From assembly GCA_902803365.1 (NCBI GenBank), contig CADCPU010000165.1, positions 1 through 28,094 on the forward strand: DNA of 28,094 bases. The letters run 5' to 3'. Shown here piece after piece: positions 16,490 through 23,869 of the stretch (position 1 is the first letter of the stretch; each line of letters opens with the position of its first letter). The position numbers and the translations under genes are program-made. The notes under the pieces were generated by a model that was given only the letters and a program-made list of their open reading frames with translations, was not told the origin of the DNA and made no database searches. The DNA is from Oscillospiraceae bacterium (GTDB lineage Bacteria > Bacillota_A > Clostridia > Saccharofermentanales > Saccharofermentanaceae).

Positions 16490-18154
16490 ATGAGAAAATA
16501 CGGAGAAGAGATAAAGCAGGATTGCTTAGATCAGATAGAAGCGATCAAAACAGGTGTGAATACCGGGGCATATAAAGCAAATTCGGCCGGTGTGACTGAT
16601 TATGATCTGGTCAAAAGATGTAATGATGCAGTTAAGACATCCGTTCACCGTATTGAAACTCTTACGGATGAGTTGACCGATCTTGCCAGGATCCTGGACA
16701 TGTTTTATTCCTATGCGGAAACCTCTTTGACGAACGTGAAGAATAAGGCATCTGAGACGACTGTCCGTGTTCAGAACATATCGGATTCGATGAACAGTCT
16801 GGCTAGTCTGATATCAGGAGTTGGCGAGTTTAAGGGAATGGAATTCAATTCTCAAAACATTAAGCTTGCATGTGCTCCGACCAAGTCCTTTAATCTTATA
16901 GTCAAGAGCAAGCATGCAAAGATCAGCAATAAAAAAGACTGGAAAGAATATATTAGATTTCTTGAGAGTGAATTTGGCCTCAACGGCATTACCGATGAGA
17001 GGGCAAGTGCCTTTAACATCATGCTGGGCAATATGAAGAAGCGCGGTTATACCGATGATATGCTCTATATCATAGCTCCTTCGATACTGAAAGACGGCAG
17101 GATCGATCAGATCAATCACATTCCAGGTTCCGAGCAGGCAAAGTTCGGGGAATCAAAATCCTGGTTCAAGGATTACTACGTCCAAGTCTTCAAGGGAATA
17201 GTAATGGCAAGACGTCGTATTGTCGGTGTAATTGGTTCTACTGAAGATACATATGATTCATATCCGATAAACGGATTGGATGAGTGTTTTGAAATCCTTT
17301 CCTCACAGTTGTCGACTGAAGATCTGAGGACTCTCGTATTTGCAATGGCTAATCCCGATAAGACTTTTGAAAATGTCTCTATGGATGAAAGACTCGAGTA
17401 TTTTATGAGACTTACAGTAGGTTTCAGAGGATACGAGGGAACTTGGTCAGGCGATCTGCCGTTGTCGTTCTTCGGTTCTTATTATGCTAAGGATCCTAAC
17501 CATTGGTGTGCTGAATTTGTTGTTTGGGCAATGACCTACAGCGGTCTTTTAAATCCGGGATCGTCCGTTCTGTCTTATACTGACAGTAACGGAAAAAAGG
17601 TAGAAGTGGATTATTATAATGCGATCGGTTATGGGGGAAAGCTCCAGAACTCAATTGATTATTATTGGGCAAATCAGACTAATATCAAGAACAGTTTTAC
17701 CAATGCCGGTAAGTTTGTTGATATATATAGTGACAGGGATGCTCTTCCTCATATCGGAGATCTGGTTATCTGCCACGGCAATAATCACGTAGCTGTAGTA
17801 GCCGGTGTCGATGTCGAAAAGAAGATCGTATATACGATCGAAGGTAATAACGCCAATTCAGTGAAATTCTCCAGCTATGATCTGAATGAAGAGCGTGAAC
17901 GTCCTGCAGGAACCAATTCGGATATAACCATGACAACACGCAACGTGATCGGCTTCTGTGAGATGGGCGGAACCAGACAGGATATGAAGATCATAGACGA
18001 GTACTGTAACAGCAATAACTATTTTTCCATGGACTGGAATTTTCATGAATGGGACGGATACGGTCAGGATAAGGAGAATATTACCGCATGGGTTGGCTCA
18101 GAAGCAGCGGATTATCTTGAAACACATCAGCATGATGTGGATAAGCCATATTGA
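16490..18154 (+). CDS. Large protein D1: helical N-terminus, conserved middle region, CHAP-like hydrolase C-terminus
   Basis: The 554-residue protein has three parts. Residues 1-130 are helical, beginning MRKYGEEIK and ending at ISGVGEFKGMEF, like an LXG/WXG-type export domain. Residues about 145-330 are a conserved region with NHIPGSEQ that I cannot assign. Residues about 330-480 resemble CHAP/NlpC-P60 peptidoglycan hydrolases: catalytic Cys340 in HWCAEFVVW, His433 in NNHVAVVAG, and Glu451 in YTIEGNN. A 65-residue tail follows. There is no signal peptide or membrane helix despite the cell-wall domain. This suggests export by a non-Sec route. The predicted activity is cleavage of peptide or amide bonds in cell walls. 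No adjacent immunity gene is apparent. Confidence 0.82.
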   Translation: MRKYGEEIKQDCLDQIEAIKTGVNTGAYKANSAGVTDYDLVKRCNDAVKTSVHRIETLTDELTDLARILDMFYSYAETSLTNVKNKASETTVRVQNISDSMNSLASLISGVGEFKGMEFNSQNIKLACAPTKSFNLIVKSKHAKISNKKDWKEYIRFLESEFGLNGITDERASAFNIMLGNMKKRGYTDDMLYIIAPSILKDGRIDQINHIPGSEQAKFGESKSWFKDYYVQVFKGIVMARRRIVGVIGSTEDTYDSYPINGLDECFEILSSQLSTEDLRTLVFAMANPDKTFENVSMDERLEYFMRLTVGFRGYEGTWSGDLPLSFFGSYYAKDPNHWCAEFVVWAMTYSGLLNPGSSVLSYTDSNGKKVEVDYYNAIGYGGKLQNSIDYYWANQTNIKNSFTNAGKFVDIYSDRDALPHIGDLVICHGNNHVAVVAGVDVEKKIVYTIEGNNANSVKFSSYDLNEERERPAGTNSDITMTTRNVIGFCEMGGTRQDMKIIDEYCNSNNYFSMDWNFHEWDGYGQDKENITAWVGSEAADYLETHQHDVDKPY

Positions 18155-18207
18155 TATACGTAATGAGGTTCTTAAGGCACTTCGTTTTTATTTTGTTAAC
18201 AATTTAT

Positions 18208-18236
18208 TTGAAAACCGTTAAAAAATATTGTAAAAT
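18208..18236 (+). promoter_or_regulatory. Promoter of gene set 2 (A2-B2-C2-D2-D3)
   Basis: TTGAAA (18208-18213) and TAAAAT (18231-18236) are 17 bp apart. The spacer ACCGTTAAAAAATATTG closely matches the spacer of the set 1 promoter (ACTGTTTAAAAGTGTTG). Transcription would start near 18243, giving an AT-rich leader of about 100 nt with repeated TTGTTAAT before the A2 start. Confidence 0.7.
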
Positions 18237-18342
18237 ATTCAATGTTGCAGAGGAAGATTAGGAATTTTTCAATTGTTAATATTTGTTAATTCATTTGTTC
18301 TTCCTGTGTTTATGGGCAAAAAACAAGTGGAAGGAAACAGCA

Positions 18343-18669
18343 ATGAGTACGATCGACGAACTGAATGATTACAAAGCTCGTATTGAGTATCTGCAGCGTC
18401 TCTGGAAAAAAGTGGATACAAGTCGCACCAATTTTAATGATGATGTAAAGACGACTCGTTCCAATCTGGAGATACTTGAACAGTCTTACGGAGATTCTCC
18501 CGTTATCAGCAATTTTATAAAGAGCAGGATGGCAGACGGCACATTGGTCGGTTCTCCTGCCGAATCCCAGTACGGAACTGCGGTTCATGCTATCTCTAAG
18601 GGAATCGAGAGCTACAGCATAACAGTTACTTGTTTAACGCAGGCATTAGAGAGGGAGAATAATGTATGA
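18343..18669 (+). CDS. Small helical protein A2 of gene set 2
   Basis: The 108-residue protein is helical with a coiled-coil-like first half (KARIEYLQRLWKKVD, TTRSNLEILEQSY). It occupies the same place as A1 and shares general layout and the SPVISNFIKS/SPIVDTFINN segment, but has a single cysteine near its end. No signal peptide, membrane helix or W-x-G motif. The ATG at 18343 is preferred because GGAAGGA lies about 7 bases upstream; an in-frame TTG at 18283 would add a hydrophobic stretch and lies in the leader. The stop overlaps B2 by ATGA. Confidence 0.72.
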   Translation: MSTIDELNDYKARIEYLQRLWKKVDTSRTNFNDDVKTTRSNLEILEQSYGDSPVISNFIKSRMADGTLVGSPAESQYGTAVHAISKGIESYSITVTCLTQALERENNV

Positions 18670-18965
18670 GTGAGACAAGGATCGATGCTACTGAGATAAG
18701 AACATATAAGACACTTTCTTCTACATGTGGTAAAGGCAAACAGACTTTGAACGGTATCAATGGTTATCTTACCGAACTTAATGCCATCAAGGAAAATCAT
18801 TTTCCGGTTGGTGATACTTCCACTAGACCTTCCATTGAAGCATTGTACAGCGCGGTAAACGACATCAGCGCGATAATCGAATGCGTAAATTCAGATATCG
18901 ATTCCCTGTTCAAGAAGATCGATAACATACTGACCATGGAAGATAATATGGCTTCCAAGATGTAA
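18666..18965 (+). CDS. Small helical protein B2 of gene set 2
   Basis: This 99-residue helical protein is a paralogue of B1, most clearly in the C-terminal half (SIEALYSAVNDIS, VNSDIDSLFKKID, MEDNMASKM). The N-terminal half is more divergent. No signal peptide or membrane segment. It overlaps A2 by ATGA, so the two are translationally coupled, unlike A1/B1 which are 18 bases apart. The conserved half probably forms the interface shared by both sets. Confidence 0.75.
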   Translation: MSETRIDATEIRTYKTLSSTCGKGKQTLNGINGYLTELNAIKENHFPVGDTSTRPSIEALYSAVNDISAIIECVNSDIDSLFKKIDNILTMEDNMASKM

Positions 18966-18980
18966 GAAGGAGATCGTGAT

Positions 18981-19253
18981 ATGGCTGTTAAAGCAACTCA
19001 GACAGATGCGTCTAACATAACTGCAGGCTTTTTCAAATGTAAGACGGATTTTGATTCTGTAAGGAACCCGTCGAAATTGTGCAGATCAAGCGGACCTGCA
19101 ATGGACAAGTTAAATGAATGCCTTACACAATACGGTTCTTTCATAGACAGTTTCAAGGGTCTATATGAATCTACCAACGGTTATCTTAAGATCGCCACAC
19201 AAAATATCGATAACGTCGAGAATGAACTCTCAGGTAAAGGTAATAAGTCATGA
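18981..19253 (+). CDS. Small helical protein C2 of gene set 2
   Basis: This 90-residue helical protein is a clear paralogue of C1, sharing SSGPAM, NECL, YG, ID, KGLY and the NxYL spacing, and an acidic C-terminus. An AAGGAG ribosome binding site lies upstream. It overlaps the D2 start by ATGA, which suggests that C2 and D2 are made in matched amounts, as expected for a partner or targeting protein of D. Confidence 0.75.
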   Translation: MAVKATQTDASNITAGFFKCKTDFDSVRNPSKLCRSSGPAMDKLNECLTQYGSFIDSFKGLYESTNGYLKIATQNIDNVENELSGKGNKS

Positions 19254-20794
19254 GAGTATATAGTCAGGATATTAAAAGCGCATGTCTCGAAAAGATCAAT
19301 ACCGTCTCATCATCAATTGATACCAATGAATATGCACTTAATGACCTGCCTGATGCGGGCGCGTGCAGTAATGAATATGATCTCAGCAAGACGGCAACGG
19401 CGTCCGCGATCAAGAATATGGATGAGCTTAAAGATAAGCTCTCAATATTGAGTGCACGCTTAGGCGAACTCTATGATCAGGCTGATATGACCTTCGCTGA
19501 TATCGTTAAGAGTGCCGACGATATCTGCAGACGCATAAAGGTTGTTTCGGAAACCGTAAATGAATTGATCGGGATTACGGGATCCGTAGGAAGTCTGTCA
19601 GGGACGGCACTGAATATAGATAGTCTGAAGATAGCTCAGGATAAGGTTAAACCGTATACTCTTTCTGCTCTTCGTAATAATCTTGCCGATAATGACAGTG
19701 AGTCCTGGCAGAAGTTTATCGACTTTTTGAAAAGAGAGACCGGTGATGACAGTATCGACAGGAATAAAGCGGATGCCTTTAAGATCTTCTATGATGTCTT
19801 GAAGCGTAAGGGTTTCTGTGATGAGGCCGTGCTCGAATTTGCTTCGGATATCGTCTCGTATTCATCCTTTTCATCCATAAACGGTATACCGGGTTCCGAG
19901 CAGGATAAGATGGTAACAGAGTGGATAAAGAACGGATTCAAGAATTATGCGACCAGGATCATCAGCAGGAGAAGTGTGGAGCATGTTAAACCGGATTATA
20001 CGGATGATTATCTGAATATATTAAATAAGAACCTCTCTGATAAGGATAAGGTACTCTTTATCAGTTCACTCGTTGATCCGGATTCGACTTTTTTAAATAT
20101 GGAAAGCGATAAGCAGTTCCGTTTTATGCTTGATCTTGCAATGGCAGGAGAAGGGTATGAAGGCAAGGAAGGTGAGTATAAAGACGGGCATAACGTTCCC
20201 AATTCCTTTTTTGGCGCATATCACAATAAAAACTCTGTTGATTGGTGTGCATTATATGTTGTTTGGGTATTATCCTGGAGTGGTTATCTCGGAAAAGAAA
20301 AGACTCTGGTAAAGGGTTTTTCATATGAAACCGCAATAGATGAAGATCATTCCTGGTCCAGTTGCGAGGAAATAAAGAAGAGTTTTGATAAGGAATACGG
20401 AATCGGTATTTACGTGGATTTTACGGCTGACCGAACCTGTTGGACGGATATTCGGGTAGGCGATATAATCATTTGCCACGGAGGTGCTCATGTGGCGATC
20501 GTAACTAAGGTTGATGAAGAAAACCAGAAGATCTATACGATAGAAGGAAATAATTCCAATTCAATCAGTTACGGATTTATTGATATGAATCAGGATACCA
20601 AAAGAAAGTACCCGAATATGATCGGATATATTCCTATGGGGTGCTCTGATGAGCAGGATATCGGTATCATGGATAATAAGAAAATTGATCGAGTGGTTAC
20701 TTATAACTGGAATCAGAAATGCGTTGATTATTGGAATAAAAATGACGAGCCAAGCGATCAGTACTATTTGGATCACATTAATGAACCCGGGTAA
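19250..20794 (+). CDS. Large protein D2: helical N-terminus, conserved middle region, CHAP-like hydrolase C-terminus
   Basis: This 514-residue paralogue of D1 and D3 is the most divergent of the three. The N-terminal helical region (1-135) begins MRVYSQDIK and ends at GSVGSLSGTAL. The middle region has NGIPGSEQ. The hydrolase region has Cys333 in DWCALYVVW, His414 in GGAHVAIVT and Glu432 in YTIEGNN, so the catalytic set is complete. It lacks part of the insertion after the catalytic Cys found in D1 and D3 and has a shorter tail. No signal peptide or membrane helix. Another D gene follows after 16 bases with no small gene or immunity candidate between. Confidence 0.82.
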   Translation: MRVYSQDIKSACLEKINTVSSSIDTNEYALNDLPDAGACSNEYDLSKTATASAIKNMDELKDKLSILSARLGELYDQADMTFADIVKSADDICRRIKVVSETVNELIGITGSVGSLSGTALNIDSLKIAQDKVKPYTLSALRNNLADNDSESWQKFIDFLKRETGDDSIDRNKADAFKIFYDVLKRKGFCDEAVLEFASDIVSYSSFSSINGIPGSEQDKMVTEWIKNGFKNYATRIISRRSVEHVKPDYTDDYLNILNKNLSDKDKVLFISSLVDPDSTFLNMESDKQFRFMLDLAMAGEGYEGKEGEYKDGHNVPNSFFGAYHNKNSVDWCALYVVWVLSWSGYLGKEKTLVKGFSYETAIDEDHSWSSCEEIKKSFDKEYGIGIYVDFTADRTCWTDIRVGDIIICHGGAHVAIVTKVDEENQKIYTIEGNNSNSISYGFIDMNQDTKRKYPNMIGYIPMGCSDEQDIGIMDNKKIDRVVTYNWNQKCVDYWNKNDEPSDQYYLDHINEPG

Positions 20795-20810
20795 AGAAAG
20801 GCAATAAGAG

Positions 20811-22475
20811 ATGAGAGTATATAGTCAGGAGATCGCATCAACGGTCAATGGTGAACTTAATAAGATCAAGGAATCGATCAATGTTGCGGATTACAGTCTG
20901 TCCGGTATAGATGATGACGGAAGGGGCGAGTATGCCAAATGCTGTACCGCTGTCAACAGTGCGATCGATCAGATGAATGACCTTAAGGACGATCTTGCAC
21001 TTTTGATGAGACAGCTTGAGATACTGTATTCTGCGGCTGATGAAACGTTTAATGAAGTTTTCGATAAGGCATCGAATATCGCTTCAAGACTCAGTATCCT
21101 TACAAGCACCGTGAACAGCCTTACAGAAGCGGTAGGAAGTGTCGGAGTATATTCAGGGCAAGCTCTCAGCAAGTCCACGATAGATTCCGCCTGTTCAAAG
21201 ATGAAGGAGTTAAGACTTGCCGCCAAGAGCAAGAATGCCTGGAAGGGCGGTAAGGATTCCTGGAAGGATTTCTGCCAATATCTTGAGGAAGAGTTTAATG
21301 TCAGCGGTATAGATCAGGAAAGAGCACAGGCTTTCTGTATCATGACGGATCTTCTAAGAGAGAGAGGATACTTTGATGAGACAGTGTATCTGATGAGTCC
21401 TGCGATCCTCGGTGACGACAGGATACTTCCTTTGACGCATATACCCGGTTCCGAGGTCGATAAGTTCCGGGAATCGAAGTTTTGGATCACGAGCTGTCTT
21501 AAGACAAAATTCAGGGATATCATCAATTCCAAGCGTGCGGAGGATAACTCCTATTCGGGATGCCCGATATATAAGTTCGATTCATTCCTTAATACTATGG
21601 AAAGCAACCTTTCCGTTGAGGACATGCGTCAGTTTGCCAATTCCGTTATAGATACGGTAAGAGCGACCGAGAGACTGTCTGATGATGAGAAATTGCAGGA
21701 TATGCTCAAGTATGCCATCGCATGTAAGGGTTATGAAGGAAGCTGGGCCAGGGATGGAGATGGGAAATTGATCCCTGTAAGTTTTTATTCTTCTTTTTAC
21801 CTTAAGGATCCGAGTCATTGGTGTGCTGAGTTTGTTGTTTTCAATATGGTATATAGCGGTCTTCTTAATCCGGGATCATCGACCTTTAAAGACAAAAAGG
21901 GAGAGGTGAATTTCAATAATGCGATAATACTCCCGAATGGAAAGGGAGAGAATCATTCATGGGCTTCTCAGGAAGAGATCAGAAAAAGCTTTGAACAGAT
22001 GGGGAGATTCCAAGCGTTCGCGGATGATAAGAGTTTTATGCCTTCTGTCGGTGATCTTATGATATGCCATGCTAACGGGCACGTAGCGATAGTTGCAGGT
22101 GTCGATCTCGAAAAGCATATTGTCGTGACCATAGAAGGAAACAATAATAATTCCGCTCTGTTCTGCTGTTATAACATGGATGATGAGAAGGATTGTACTC
22201 ACGACGATCTGCGTAATATCATCGGTTTTTGTAAGATGGGTGGAAACTGTCAGGATATGCATCTTGTCGAAGAATCAAATGCCAAGGACTATGTTTATAC
22301 GATGAATTGGAATGGGCATGTCAGAAATTGCTATCATGGGGACAGAGACCTCATGGTTGAAGTAAAAGACGAAGCAACGGCCCAATACTTCTTTGATAAG
22401 TATCCTAACGGAAGAGATCCGTTCTATCCCAATTCGGTCGAACACAGAGAACCGACCTTATATTCAGGAGAATGA
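20811..22475 (+). CDS. Large protein D3: helical N-terminus, conserved middle region, CHAP-like hydrolase C-terminus
   Basis: At 554 residues it matches D1 in length and in the hydrolase part (HWCAEFVVF with Cys338, YSGLLNPGSS, His424 in NGHVAIVAG, Glu442 in VTIEGNN), while its first 20 bases are identical to those of D2. The helical N-terminus ends at GSVGVYSGQAL, and the middle region carries THIPGSE. No signal peptide or membrane helix. It has no A-B-C set of its own and may use A2-B2-C2. The C-terminal tail, including MNWNGH, resembles the MDWNFH of D1. A strong bidirectional terminator follows 10 bases after the stop. Confidence 0.82.
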   Translation: MRVYSQEIASTVNGELNKIKESINVADYSLSGIDDDGRGEYAKCCTAVNSAIDQMNDLKDDLALLMRQLEILYSAADETFNEVFDKASNIASRLSILTSTVNSLTEAVGSVGVYSGQALSKSTIDSACSKMKELRLAAKSKNAWKGGKDSWKDFCQYLEEEFNVSGIDQERAQAFCIMTDLLRERGYFDETVYLMSPAILGDDRILPLTHIPGSEVDKFRESKFWITSCLKTKFRDIINSKRAEDNSYSGCPIYKFDSFLNTMESNLSVEDMRQFANSVIDTVRATERLSDDEKLQDMLKYAIACKGYEGSWARDGDGKLIPVSFYSSFYLKDPSHWCAEFVVFNMVYSGLLNPGSSTFKDKKGEVNFNNAIILPNGKGENHSWASQEEIRKSFEQMGRFQAFADDKSFMPSVGDLMICHANGHVAIVAGVDLEKHIVVTIEGNNNNSALFCCYNMDDEKDCTHDDLRNIIGFCKMGGNCQDMHLVEESNAKDYVYTMNWNGHVRNCYHGDRDLMVEVKDEATAQYFFDKYPNGRDPFYPNSVEHREPTLYSGE

Positions 22476-22484
22476 CAAAAAAGG

Positions 22485-22527
22485 GGGACTGTCTCAAAAG
22501 TGATTTGGATCACAGAGAGACAGTCCC
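22485..22527. terminator. Bidirectional rho-independent terminator between D3 and the aldo/keto reductase
   Basis: GGGACTGTCTC (22485-22495) pairs perfectly with GAGACAGTCCC (22517-22527), and within the loop GTGAT pairs with ATCAC around TTGG. On the minus strand the stem is followed by a run of T (plus-strand A run at 22477-22482), an ideal terminator for the reductase gene. On the plus strand the following TTAATTT is weaker but usable for the D3 operon. Confidence 0.88.
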
Positions 22528-22546
22528 TTAATTTCGATCGTTGAAA

Positions 22547-23671
22547 TCAAGCTTCGGCTTTATCGAAGTATGAAGCAGCTTCCTGAAGCAGTTCGATTAT
22601 GTTGAGGTGCTGAGGACATACTCCTTCGCACTGACCGCAGCTCAGGCAGTCGGAGGCTTTACCGGAGTTCTCGGTCAGGCCGTTGTAGAAGAATACCGGA
22701 CGCATATCGTCAGGGAAGTTGCGCTTAACGTTTACTGCCTTGAATATGTCAGGTATCTTGATGGATGAAGGACATCCGTCTACGCAGTAACGGCAGCCGG
22801 TACAAGGGATGAGGGACATCGAGAGCAGTGCAGCTTTAGCCTTTGCAACAGTCTCACGCTCATCCATTGAGAGAGGCTTAAAGTCCTTAAATACGGATAC
22901 GTTATCGAGCATCTGCTCCTCAGTAGACATACCGCTAAGGATGACCTTGATACCCGGAAGACTGCCTACAAAGCGGAGAGCCCAGGAAGCGATCGAAGCA
23001 TCAGGATCTTTATCCTTGAAGATCTGTTCGATTGAAGGTGCCATAGATGCGAGTGTGCCGCCCTTGATCGGTTCCATAATGATCATTGGGATGTTTCTGC
23101 CGTGAAGTATCTCGTAAAGCTTACCGGACTGTACGAGAGGGTTTTCCCAGTCAGCATAGTTGAGCTGGATCTGAACGAATTCGACCTCAGGATGCTTATC
23201 AAGGACCTGCTCGAGAAGTTCGGGTGTTCCATGATAGGAGAAACCGAAGTTCTTGATCTTGCCCTCGGCCTTCTTCTGCATCGCCCAATTAAAGCAATCA
23301 TATTTTTCGTACACGTCATAATTGTTGCCGTCTTCTACGCTGTGGAGCAAGTAATAGTCGATATAACTTGTGCCCATACGCTCGAGTTGTTCTTCGAAGA
23401 TCTTGTCACGGTCCTCGAAAGAATGGATACACCATGCAGGGAGCTTGGTGGCGAGGGTATAGGAGTCGCGCGGATGACGTGCGACGATGGCTTCCTTTAC
23501 GATCTTCTCGGAGTTTCCGCCGTGGTAGATGTAAGCCGTGTCAAAATAGTTCATTCCGGATTTAAGATAATCATCGACCATCTTGCAAACGCGATCGAGT
23601 TCGATCTGACCGTCTTTCTCCGGGAGTCGCATCAGGCCGAAGCCGAGCATTGGATATTTTCTGTCACTCAT
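22547..23671 (-). CDS. Aldo/keto reductase with C-terminal ferredoxin-like 4Fe-4S domain
   Basis: The 374-residue protein has an aldo/keto reductase TIM barrel with the catalytic tetrad Asp44, Tyr49, Lys76 and His110, and the LLHSVED strand. The last 90 residues hold two cysteine motifs, CTGCRYCVDGCPS and CLSCGQCEGVCPQ, each followed by a proline as in bacterial 2x[4Fe-4S] ferredoxins. Such fused reductases are frequent in anaerobic clostridia; substrate and electron donor are not known from sequence. The start is supported by AAGGAGG on the minus strand 8 bases before the ATG. It is transcribed alone, toward the D3 operon, and divergently from the deacetylase gene. Confidence 0.93.
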   Translation of the reverse strand: MSDRKYPMLGFGLMRLPEKDGQIELDRVCKMVDDYLKSGMNYFDTAYIYHGGNSEKIVKEAIVARHPRDSYTLATKLPAWCIHSFEDRDKIFEEQLERMGTSYIDYYLLHSVEDGNNYDVYEKYDCFNWAMQKKAEGKIKNFGFSYHGTPELLEQVLDKHPEVEFVQIQLNYADWENPLVQSGKLYEILHGRNIPMIIMEPIKGGTLASMAPSIEQIFKDKDPDASIASWALRFVGSLPGIKVILSGMSTEEQMLDNVSVFKDFKPLSMDERETVAKAKAALLSMSLIPCTGCRYCVDGCPSSIKIPDIFKAVNVKRNFPDDMRPVFFYNGLTENSGKASDCLSCGQCEGVCPQHLNIIELLQEAASYFDKAEA

Positions 23672-23869
23672 GGATGTTTCCTCCTTATAAACGCTGCCAT
23701 TCAGGCAAAAGGGAACAAATTTCTATATGTACTAAAATTATATAGTTTTCGAGAATATAAGTGATATAATATTTTGGTCTTATATTACAAATGTTTTTCA
23801 TTGTTGCAATGAATTTACGATTTGAATCGTCTATGGAATATAAGACTATAGAGACGAGGGGTGTTATAT
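23672..23869. promoter_or_regulatory. AT-rich divergent promoter region
   Basis: This 198-base gap separates two divergent genes and is strongly AT-rich. A TATAAT lies on the plus strand at 23765-23770 and another on the minus strand (plus-strand ATTATA at 23737-23742); both are plausible -10 boxes, but no good -35 hexamers are seen at 16-18 bp. GAGGGG at 23856-23861 is the ribosome binding site of the deacetylase gene. No coding sequence or stable hairpin was seen. Confidence 0.45.

Noticed and set aside
18165..18190. GAGGT/ACTTC hairpin followed by a T-rich run after D1, as a terminator
   Set aside because: The stem is only five pairs with a G-U pair and a 9-base loop, too weak to call.
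15550..19253. Canonical W-x-G or mycobacterial Y-x-x-x-[DE] secretion motifs in the A, B and C proteins
   Set aside because: I looked for them and did not find convincing copies, so the ESX link rests on architecture rather than on these motifs.
15421..22527. Prophage or conjugative-element origin for the A-B-C-D region
   Set aside because: No integrase, transposase, structural phage gene, attachment repeat or tRNA boundary is visible, and base composition is only slightly more AT-rich than the flanks.
22485..22527. Miniature inverted-repeat element instead of a terminator
   Set aside because: The repeat is short, has no flanking target duplication, and its A and T runs with position between convergent genes fit a terminator.
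23102..23764. Long plus-strand open frame of about 220 residues across the aldo/keto reductase
   Set aside because: It lies antisense to a gene with intact catalytic and ferredoxin motifs, has no ribosome binding site, and reads as a shadow frame.
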